Source: Cordia subcordata (Eukaryota; Streptophyta; Magnoliopsida; Boraginales; Cordiaceae). Taken from it: 64,000 nt of DNA. The stretch lies in contig JAPTOF010000016.1 in the NCBI GenBank assembly GCA_028554755.1, positions 14,256,001 through 14,320,000 on the forward strand, in the 5' to 3' direction. Position 1 is the stretch's first letter. Every line of letters begins with the position of its first letter. Shown here piece after piece: positions 51,727-60,893 of the stretch. Made by a program: the position numbers and the translations under genes. A model generated the notes under the pieces. The model did no database searches. It saw only the letters and a program-made list of their open reading frames with translations, and was not told the DNA's origin.

Positions 51727-54700
51727 AGGAGCTTTTGTAACATGGGTTGTGAGACTAGAAATTATGCTCTCTTTTCTCTCTAGAGCTACTACACCAAACT
51801 ACCAAACTTCTTCTTAATTCTCACTTCCAATCATGCCGAAGAAGAAAAACCACACATCATCGCACAAGAGTGCTAGAATCAAATCAATAAAGGAAAAACT
51901 CAAAGATTCATATGAAGAACTTCCTTCTTGTAATGGTAGAAAAGTAGATATTGGGGCTGGAAAACACGATGCTTCTTCCTCTATTGTTGTACATTCGTCT
52001 TCCTCCTTCTTGGACGAGGATGAATACTCAACAAATTCAAGCTTGGATTTTAAAAGGGCCTACAATTCTGCTTGCAACATAGGATTTAAGTTTCCTTCTC
52101 CTCACAAAGTTCCGGGTTTTTGCTCAAGCTTGGAAAGAGTAAAAGATGAAGTAAATGATTTGGAGGCTTTTGACAAACAAATGGAAGAGGCTGAGCTTGA
52201 ACTTACAAAATCATCCTCACGGATTGGCTTGGGTGACTACCTTGAAGCAAAATACAATATCTCAAAAGCTCAACTTGTCCAAAGTCTTACTAGAAGAGGC
52301 AAGAATAAGCAACTCGTGCAAAGCTTGGCTAGAAAGGGAGCTTCTTCCTCAAAGTCAAATGCAAGTGAGAGCTCAACAAATAGCCATTCACATTTGGTTG
52401 CACAATCTGATTTTCACCAAAAATCTTATGGAAATAAAGGTCTTTCTCCTATTCCTTATAGCGAAAATAAGTATGTTGAAAAACTTGATACCAAGCTTCA
52501 GTAAAATGTCAAAAAATCTAATTTTGACCTTGACCAATATGGAAATAGACACGCTGAAATGGGCTCTTTTGGTCTCTCAATCTGATTTTACTGATTTACA
52601 AGGGCTAAATGGAGCTTATTTCGCTTCTCATGGCCTCGGACAAGATCTCCAAGCTTCAAATCTTGGTTTGCAGAACGTTAAGTCCATGGATAAGTTCTCA
52701 GATTTGAGCTGTAACATGGTGGACAGAGAACATTCTTCAAGTTGGGTTTTGCACAATGGTCTATCGTGTTTGCCTGCTAGGTTTTCAGCTGAAAAGGACA
52801 TGTTTCCAGCTCATAGAAGTATGCTATTTAGTCAAACCAATAGAGAACCGACAACACATGACTTAACCATAGGAGATGCATGTGATTCTTATTCAAAAAT
52901 TATTGTAAAGTGCATGCCAAATCAGATTAAGCTAGCTAGAACGAAATCACAAGGAGTTGGACTTTTTTCGGACCAGTTCCACTTTGTTCAAGGTTTAGTT
53001 CTCAATCAAGAAAATTTCATTGGTCAAACTGTGGTTCCAACTATTACATATGTGACAACTCCACGAGACCTTGCACATGCGAGCCACACTTCTTCCTTGC
53101 AAGAATTACAACTTTGTGGTAATTTGCAACGGTCCTCGCCACCTCTTATTGATGTGGATGCTTTTCCACCACTTTCCCCTACCTCAGCAAAATTACCAAG
53201 TAACCTAAGCTTTCTCTCCAGCCCTAATTTGGATTCTAACAAGGTAGCTTTATGCCAATATAAGGAAAACAGTAACATGCATGTCCAGAATACTTCTCAA
53301 TTCGACACTACTCAAAGTACTCCTTATGTTGAGCTTCCTTCCCATAATTCTAATCCTTATAAGAATGCAAACAATGTCCAGCACCTCAAAAATCAATTAG
53401 CTCATGCTTCCTCTCAAGAAAATGCTCCTAGGAATGCTTGGGAGAATAAGAAGGATTGGCAACACACTTATTTTGGGAATCTTGAAAATGCCACTAAGCT
53501 TGATTTCTTTGCTCCCTTTGTTGAAAATGAATTTGTGGGTGCTATCCCGCTGGAGAAATTTTTATTGAGGGAGATAGTCATTGGAATTGTTGCTTTATTG
53601 GACAATTTGTTGGAAATCCTCCTTTCTTTTTCCTCATTCGGAAAATGGTGGACGTTTATTGGAAGAAAATTTGGTCGTGTTGAAATTAAATCTTCCAAAA
53701 CTAGTTTCTTTGTTTTCAAATTTGAGAATGATGAGATTTGCAATAGGGTTATGGAGCAACTTTGGCATGTGAATTATAGGCCTTTATTGCTTATAAAATG
53801 GGACTCAAATACGCAAATCCAAAAATTTGCTTGAGACAAAGTGCCTTCATAGGTTAAACTCCATAATGTCCCTTGCTCACTTATCACTCGGAGGGCTTGA
53901 AGTTATGTTGGGAGCACTCTTGGGGTCCTACTTCAAATGGACAAGCTTACGGAATCCTGTACCTTTGTGGAGTTTGCACGTATTTGTGTTAAGATGGACG
54001 TTTCAAAAGAATTACCTAATTACACACACGTCAAGCTTAGAAATGGAGAATGGGCAAAGATTGATATCGAATACGCATGGAAGCCACTTGTTTTCTCTCA
54101 TTGCAAGGTTGTTGGTCATCCCACGAATACTTGCCCTCTTATGGCTCAAACTCACCAACCAAGGAATGAGAAAAAAATTTGAGAAGAAATGGGATGGTTG
54201 GGAAAATGCTTGGTCTAGAAAAGTTTGGAAAAGAGTTTCAACTACCACCCCCTTTCAAGACACTAAAGTCATGGTTAATAAAGCTTCAAATGTGATTCAA
54301 GATCCCCCTACAAAGACTCCAATGGAGGAAAATCGATTTGCTGCCTTTTCTTCAAATGAAGAACCCATTGTGGAAGAAGGAAATATGCCATTGAGAAAAG
54401 ATGATGGTGTCTCAAGTAAAAATTTTGAGCTTGCTGCCCACAATGAAGGAAAAATAGAGATGGATATAAAAGCCACACAATTTGAGAATATTGGGGATAA
54501 AGTTGCTTATTCGATTGAACATGTTGAGAAAGATGCAGTTGAGGATGAGAATTTAGGTTTGTTTGAAGACCTTAGGGATGGGGGTCCCTTGGGTGTTTTG
54601 AATTCACCACCTTCCCACCCGAGTACTTGATTGGTTCTTTATTTACCTTATTTTTTCATTGTTTCCTTGCTTGGTTTTATGTCACTTCTATTATGCTAGG

Positions 54701-54865
54701 AAAATTCATTTGTAATGGGTTGTAACCCTCTTTTTCTTTTGCTTTACCCCTCAAACTTAGTGCTTTGCTTTGTATTGTTGTATTTGATTAGGTTTGAGGG
54801 GTAACATTTGAATGTACCAAAATTGCATTGAAATAAAATCTTTCTTAACCCGCAAAAAAAAAAAA
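51727..54865 (+). mobile_element. ORF1-only LINE H6, full length, with 18-bp TSD
   Basis: A complete 3.1 kb element: leader (51727-51832), one long ORF1 (51833-54630), a 3' UTR of about 220 bp and a poly(A) (54853-54865) preceded by CTTTCTTAACCCGC. There is no ORF2. The 18-bp duplication (one mismatch) lies in A8 ORF2, whose sequence is continuous across it (SVDILKNI). This is the best specimen of the ORF1-only family and the basis for defining it. Confidence 0.95.
51833..54630 (+). pseudogene. H6 ORF1, long RNA-binding protein, nearly intact
   Basis: ATG 51833 gives MPKKKNHTSSHKSARIKS, basic at first, then Ser/Asp-rich (HSSSSFLDEDEYSTNSS). A stop at 52502 is bypassed by a frameshift into a frame that stays open to 53834 through a long, low-complexity middle (SPPLIDVDAFPPLSPTSAKL) and the DUF4283-like start (KKDWQHTYFGNLENATKLDF, FKFENDEICNRVMEQLWHVN). 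A short out-of-frame stretch lies near 53570-53660. After the stop at 53834 come FARICVKMDVSKELPNYTHV, a knuckle with the first Cys changed to Phe (FSHCKVVGHPTNTC, about 54093) and an acidic tail. About 930 codons, some 240 more than family A ORF1. Few lesions, so it is relatively young. Confidence 0.87.
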
Positions 54866-54883
54866 GATGTCCACACTAACATG
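54866..54883 (+). repeat. Right TSD of H6
   Basis: GATGTCCACACTAACATG. Confidence 0.93.
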
Positions 54884-56121
54884 CGAAGAAGATTTACTAC
54901 CAAGGAGTTTTTTGTAGTACCCAATGAATTCATTTTTCACTTCAAAGTCCTCCAAAAGAAGAAGCCCATTCTCATTCTTGATTGCATGAATAGTTATTTT
55001 TATCTTCCTTCCTTTCACAATAGTATGAAAGAATTTGGTGTTTGAATCCCCTTCTTTGATCCATGCTAATCTTGATTTTTGGATAAGCATAGCTTTATAA
55101 GTAGCATCAAGATTTTCCAAGTTGATCAAAATACTTTTTTCCTTGTCAAGAAATGTAGCATTATGCTCACCATTAAGGAATGCACATTGGATAGCCTCAA
55201 GTTCCCCATGAAGATCTTCGATGGCATTTGGAATGCAAGCAAAATGCTTCTTATCAAAAGATTAGAGTGCGTGCTTGAGAATTCTTTACTTTCGATAGAG
55301 AATGAAAATTACAGTACCAAAGACCCTTGTACTCTAATGTTCTTCCACAAGCTTCAAAAAGTCCAAGCGAGAAGTCCAAGCATTATAAAATTTGAAAGGC
55401 TTAGGGAAGGATTGCCAAATCTTACAAGTATGCATGATAAAAGGGCAATGATTAGAAATTCCGGGGCTACCCACCAATAGAAAGGAAGAATGGTAGTTGT
55501 GGAGCCAACTTGTATTCAACAAGGCTCTATCAAGTTTGTTTGCCAAAAAGTTGCCAACATCCCCTTTGTTTGTCCAAGTAAAGTGAGGCCCATGAGTTTT
55601 TCTTCTTGCACATTTGCATTAGCAACAAAAGTTTTGAAGTCCCAAGCACTTTTGGAGATAGATGAAGAGTTTGATTTATCGCCACTATGCAAGACCTCAT
55701 TGAAATCACCCAAAATACAAAGATCACTTTCTTCACACCAAGAGGACCAAATTTCAAGTTTATTCCAAAGTTTCCTTCTATTTGAAGCTTTATTTCAACC
55801 GTAGATGAAAGCAACAAGGAAGAATTTATGTATATGATCATCGAAATGGTAGAGAAAAGCTTGATCACAAGAATCAATAAAAGTTGCTTCGATGTTTTTC
55901 TTCCAAAATAGCGAAATCCGCCCTTTAACTTCATCATCTAAATGATTTGCAAAGCCAAGATTTTCAAAACAAGAACCAATAAGGTTAATGATATCCCTCC
56001 AAACCACTTTGTTCTCCAAAAGACAAAAGATGTCCAAGTGATGTTTATTAATCAGCATCATGACTTCTTTTTGTTTATTAGGGGAATTGAGTCCCCTAAT
56101 ATTCCAAGACCAAAACTTCAT
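54884..56121 (-). pseudogene. LINE A8 ORF2, endonuclease and linker part
   Basis: ATG 56121 (MKFWSWNIRGLNSPNKQKE) overlaps the ORF1 TGA (56120-56118). CLLENKVVWRD, GFANHLDDEVKGRISLFWKK, VFWVISMRSC in a shifted frame, MGDFNEVLHSGDKSNSSSI (55713), MANKLDRALLNTSW (55546), GISNHCPFIMHTCKIW. Linker: NLDATYKAMLIQKSRLAWIK and SNTKFFHTIVKGRKIKI (about 55060). It reaches KKLLGSKSSSHVSVDI at the H6 edge and continues below 51708. Confidence 0.85.
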
Positions 56122-58196
56122 TGAGAGGGTGGAGGAGGAGCATTCTGCCCCTTATTTTGATTGCTATGAGCATTTGGAGTGCTATTACAACTCAACTCCA
56201 TATCCAAATTTGACTTTTCACCAAGTTTCAAAGAACCATCTTCAATATCTCTTGCTTGATCAAGGACCTCAAAGTGATTAGAATGTAACATTTTGGAGCT
56301 AGAGAGATCAAGCATTACCATAGGAGAGGGAGGCCGAAGGGTAGTCTCCTTGCCTTTGGAAGGCAAATTAGCAACAAAAGGTTCCTCGGAGGTGTCTTTC
56401 AAAGGGTCTTGTTTCTTGCCCACTACTTGCCATTCATAATGAACTTTGGGGGGTTGCTTGGTGGCTTGCCTTTGAGGTTGGGTTTCAAAGGGCAATTTTC
56501 ATCAACATGACCAACCATTTTGCATAGAGTGCACGCTTTTTGGTTTCCATGCATACTCGACTCCAACCTTTGCTCTTGAGCCATTTCTTAATTTTAGGAA
56601 GAAAACATCTGGAAGATTACCCTCCAAATCCACTTCAATGAAAACTCTAGCAAACTCCAAATTTCTCCTTGAATCGGTAACTGCATCCATTTGAATTTGT
56701 TTTCCAATTAAGGATGCAACATAACCAAGTCCTCTTTTAGAATAAAGGCTCATTGGGACCTCCCAAAGTTTAACCCAAATAGGGACTCTTTTGCATAAAA
56801 GATTTACAAATTCAAGATTTGGTTCCTAGTTTCTTAATAAGAGTGGCCTATAACTAACATGCCAAAGTTGTTGAAGAACTTTTTGGCAAAATTCTTTCCT
56901 TTCAAATTTGAAGATATAAAGGCCTTTTCCTTTTGTATGTATGTTAACCTTGCCAAACTTCTTCCATTCAAATTCAACCATATTTTTAATAAGAAAGAAA
57001 GGTGGGGGGCCATCTAGAAATTGCCCAACTAAGTAATGATTCAAAAACTTATCACCATCGTCATACAAGTTCTCAGGAGGATCAGCAACTTCTCTATTTC
57101 CATCAACCACATTAAAATCATGTTCTTCCTCAAATTTTAAGTTGGTATGCATATGCTCCGCAAAAACTCCACCCCAATCGAGAGAAGAGCCATTTGGAGA
57201 AGGGACATACCTTAGTTTAATGGTTTTTTCCAAGCATTAGGTTGACTGGTTGCTTGGCCAAGAGGATGGAAAACGCTGCCTTGTTCATTGGAAACTTCTT
57301 TACTTGGACAGAAATCCATGGAGGCCTTGGAGTTATGTTCTTATTTGGCATAGCTTGAGGATGGTTCTGCTCGTTGCATTTTTTGAAGAGAGGGTTGAGC
57401 TTGCGTGGCATCTAAAGCCTTATTGGTAGCCATGTCATTTAAAAAGTGGGCTGACTTGGCTTTGGTGGGCCAGTCGAAGAGCATTTGAATTTTAAGCCTT
57501 CAAGGAAAGGGAAATCTTCAAGTGCATCACGTGCCTCGAGCCCAATGTCATTAGATTTAGATTCGGAGTGTACTTTGCTTGAGTGAGTTGTCAAATTTTG
57601 CTTGGAGGGGGCTGAAAAGGTGCTGCCATGTTCCTTGACTCAATGCAATATTTTGGGTGCAGTACTATTAACTGGACCAAGAGGAGTTTGTTGTCTAGTG
57701 GATAATAAGCCAATGTCCAAGTCTTCTTCATTCTCGTTCAAAACTCCATTTCCGATTGAGGAAGCTTTGTTGCTGCAATTAAGATGTAAAGAGGAATGAC
57801 TTGAAGAAGGGAAGTGAAAAAGAAGTTGGGCAAACTCCATTTCTGCCTTTTTATTACACGGGCCAACATCAAGCCTAGATGTAGGAGAGGACGGAGACCT
57901 TGAGCGAGATTGTTTGGTGAGCTTACGCACTAAATCAGTCTTTGCTTTGCTTTGAGCGTCAAGATGTACCTTGTATGCATGACCAGATTCAAGAGCTTCA
58001 AAAACTTCTTTAAATTCCTTGCTAGTGGTGGATGAAGCATCTTCCCTCACAAAGGGAGAAGGAGAATAGGCCAAGTCCACCCCATCGAGAATATCATTAG
58101 TGGAAATAACATTAGAAGAACTATCAAGGGCTTGCTTTTTAGCTATATTTTAGCACTTTGCCTAGAAGGAGATGAACTTTTCTTCTTCTTACCCAT
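56118..58196 (-). pseudogene. LINE A8 ORF1, full span, broken
   Basis: ATG at 58196 gives MGKKKKSSSPSRQSAKI, then a stop. GVDLAYSPSPFVREDASSTT and KEFKEVFEALESGHAYKVHL (58080-57960). DUF4283-like region: LRYVPSPNGSSLDWGGVFAE (57215), FLNHYLVGQFLDGPPPFFLI, IFKFERKEFCQKVLQQLWHV, MSLYSKRGLGYVASLIGKQI (56753), RNLEFARVFIEVDLEGNLP. The knuckle CTLCKMVGHVDENC is present but out of frame (about 56550-56505). The tail is open over 125 codons and ends NAPPPPSQ-TGA. About 693 codons in span. Confidence 0.85.
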
Positions 58197-58398
58197 GAAA
58201 TCAACCAAACGGATGAGGCAAAAGACAGGTGTGGAAGAGTGTTTAGGGTTTAGTGTTTGGGTTTTGATGGATAAAGGTTGTATGGTGATGGCGTGCAAAG
58301 GAGAGGTGGTGGCTGGTTGCAAAAGGCTTAGAAAGAAGGAGGAGAGATTTCATGGTAGAGAGAGAAAGTCGGCAAGAAAGTTCCTTAAGCTTATGGCT

Positions 58399-58414
58399 GA
58401 TGGGGATTCTTTTC
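58399..58414 (+). repeat. Right TSD of A8
   Basis: GATGGGGATTCTTTTC; A7 endonuclease sequence resumes after it. Confidence 0.82.
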
Positions 58415-58808
58415 TTTTGTTTGTTAGTACGGGAATTTTGAATCATTTTCCCCTCATTCTTCACACATGTAAGCTTAAGACCTCTTCTCCAAAACTTTTC
58501 AAATTCTATAATGCTTGGACAACACATGACTTTTTCTTCCAAATTGTAGAGGAACATTAGAGTGCCCGAGTCTTTGGCACTCCAATGTTTATCTTATGTG
58601 AAAAGTAAAAGCGCCTTAAGTAAGCCTTGAGAAAGTTTGACAAGGAGCATTTTTCATGCATTCCCCAAAAGATTCATGATCTTAAGGAGATGCTTTATAG
58701 AGTGCAAGCTGATTTGATGAATGGCTGCCTAAATAATGAGATTCTCAACATGGAAAATGATATGTTGATTGAGATTGAAACTCTTGAAACCACATAAAAT
58801 CATATGCT
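58415..58808 (+). pseudogene. LINE A7 ORF2, second segment (EN end and linker)
   Basis: LLFVSTGILNHFPLILHTCK, SPKLFKFYNAWTTHDFFFQI, SARVFGTPMFILCEK, then the linker (KFDKEHFSCIPQKIHDLKEM) to about 58800. Stops at 58558 and 58618. The solo LTR cuts it at 58808; the next conserved residues (LHQKSRLNWIKDGDANTKFF) follow at 60653. Confidence 0.83.
58804..58808 (+). repeat. Left 5-bp TSD of the solo LTR
   Basis: ATGCT, repeated at 60648-60652. Five bases is the usual length for LTR elements. Confidence 0.88.
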
Positions 58809-60647
58809 TGTTAGGATTAGTATGCCCTAAAATTCACTTGTATATAACATTTTGGATGTTAAAGTATGTATAATCATTTTGTTAAATGGCATTATGAGTT
58901 CCTTACATATTATCTCCAGTAATTTTTATTGATGCATGTATAAAGGTCCCTTAACTTGAACTAATGACTTGGGTACGCAGTGAGGCTGGACGTACAGTAG
59001 GTCTAAGTCTAGATTTAGTCACGTCATAAATTGAGGCTGTAACCGAATGGTAGTGTTGGGCACTCTACCGAGATAAGGTTATATTAAGTAAGTCTCCTCG
59101 TTGAGGGTGATCTACCTAGATCATTAGAGGACTTTTCGGATTTGTTTTAATAGTACTTGTGTCACGTATTTGACAAGACCATTGTGAGTATGTTTTCTAG
59201 AGATGTATTATCAAAGAAAGAAAACAAGATACTCACTTTTACTAAATGATCATTGCTCTTAATCTTGAGTATATGTGGATGAACTAATGAAGTTAAGGTT
59301 TGGTACTTTGATTCACTATAGGTGAGATCTTAATTTATTAGGATCAACAGCCTTATGCATTGAGTGCTAAGTTCTAATTAATTGGAATATGCATATGCAA
59401 TATAGAATCTATGTGCCCTTTTTGGGATTGTCCATATTTATTATCCGAATCTAGATCTAGTGATACTACCTTTATGGGGGCATCGGTCATATGGCTTGAG
59501 GGTCGCTCCCGAGATCAAGAGATTCCATGACCAAGGATGGTTGGCAATAGGACAAGAAACCTAATGGAAAAAGATACAGCTAAGGAGATGATAGTACATA
59601 GGCCAAAGGATCGGTCTTAGCTGCGGATATACATAGAAGGGCATTATGGTCAGTTATTTAGTAGGTCAAAGAACAAAGTTCACATTCTTTTGCAACAAGC
59701 TTTCGGGTAATAGCAATTATTCTTGGAGTGCAACTTTGATCTTATGGTTGAATAGATCGGAGTTAAAAATAATTATTATTATGTCGCCAAGATTGGGCAA
59801 GGACATTTTTTATTATTTTTGGAAGCCAAGGTTAATTGTGTCTTCTTGGTCCCTTCCTTAGTTGAAATGACTTTGAGAGAGTAATCTTGAAAGAGCAAAT
59901 TTCATATTGTGGTAGTAGCCTTATTGGGCCAAAGCTTGGAATTGGGTTGAGGCTTTCTTTAGAGTCCAAGACAACCTAATTAGGCTTGGATGGTTTTTTA
60001 TTGGGCTTAGGCCTCCACATGGATTATGGACTATGTGTTGGGCTTGGATTGTACAAGAAAAATTCAAATTGTACAAGTAACTTCCATGACATGTGGCAAA
60101 CATTTACTATTAGGAAAAAGTTTCCCTTATGGAAAGTTTATAAGGTTTAGGTGCCAAACTTTTTCTATAAATAGGCAAGACCTTAAACTATTAGCATAAA
60201 AAAAGTTTGTAGTTGATCTCTTCTATTTTGGCAAGAGAATACTACAACACATAGTACAGACTTATTATGTGGTTTTTTTGCTCTAGATTTTCAAGAGCAT
60301 ATTACTTTGCTTCTTCCCACACAAGAGGCTATTCTCTCAAGAAAAGTCTCTTTAACCATAGGGAAGAATACTAGGGAGTTGCATATTGCGACACCCTTAT
60401 AGTAAAATATTTTTGGTGGCCTTGTTCGTGAGTGGGAACAAAGCTCGTGACGGTTTTAGTTTCATCAAAGGCCCCACGCTTCAAGAGATTAGCTTTACAT
60501 ATTTTGCAAATACTAGTTATGCTCTATATGTTCTTAAGCATTTTCTTGTGTGTGTTATGTGGTTTTTTTTTTCCTAGCATGTTTTCTTGGTAGTATTTTT
60601 GAAAATATGGACTAGGACATACCACATGTAATATTATCGATCCTATA
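58809..60647 (+). mobile_element. Solo LTR (LTR copy 3), 1,839 bp, 5-bp TSD
   Basis: Starts TGTTAGGATTAGTATGCCC and ends ATCGATCCTATA, nearly inverted-repeat ends (TGTTAGGAT/ATCCTAnA, with the final CA mutated to TA). It is flanked by ATGCT on both sides, with LINE ORF2 sequence continuing across it. No interior or primer binding site is present: the signature of recombination between two LTRs. It aligns along its length with the LTR at 8037-12568 (minus H2) and with 28880-30632. The TATA box is at 60166-60173. Confidence 0.94.
60166..60173 (+). promoter_or_regulatory. TATA box of the solo LTR
   Basis: TATAAATA followed by GGCAAGAC. It is kept in all three LTR copies, so transcription of the element probably started some 25-35 bp downstream. 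Confidence 0.72.
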
Positions 60648-60652
60648 ATGCT
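60648..60652 (+). repeat. Right 5-bp TSD of the solo LTR
   Basis: ATGCT; the LINE frame resumes (LHQKSRLNW). Confidence 0.88.
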
Positions 60653-60893
60653 CCACCAGAAATCTCGTCTCAATTGGATCAAAGATGGTGATGCAAACAC
60701 AAAATTCTTTCATAGCATTAATCGGGGAAGAAAAAGAAAAAATTCTATTACTGCTATCCAAGACAAAAATGGTACTCTTATTTCATCGAATGAGGGCATA
60801 AAGGTTGAATTCATTTCATTTTTTAAAAGCTATCTTGGTACCCTTATTTTCACTTGCACAAATGTGGACATCCTAATCCAATCTAGATTTGAG
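60653..60893 (+). pseudogene. LINE A7 ORF2, third segment (linker to RT start)
   Basis: LHQKSRLNWIKDGDANTKFF, HSINRGRKRKNSITAIQD, KVEFISFFKSYLGTL, TCTNVDIL. The frame is open from 60648. It ends near 60893 where minus-strand H7 3' UTR begins. Confidence 0.83.

Larger units (their letters stand above)
49315..58398 (-). mobile_element. Two-ORF LINE A8, full length, inserted in A7
   Basis: Minus strand: T run and GAAGGACAAGTAAG at 49315-49338, 3' UTR, ORF2 (49420-56121), ORF1 (56118-58196) and leader to about 58398. It is about 5.9 kb once the inserted H6 (51727-54865) is removed. Edges carry a duplication of about 12-16 bp, and the A7 endonuclease frame runs on across it. It also holds a 17-bp micro-insertion at 50105-50121. 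It is the most complete family A copy here, with the active-site box FADD kept. Confidence 0.9.

Noticed and set aside
52155..53834. A 559-codon forward ORF starting at 52155 as a separate gene
   Set aside because: Its first 115 codons overlap the H6 ORF1 N-terminus in another frame and are shadow; the rest is H6 ORF1 after a frameshift. It is part of the element.
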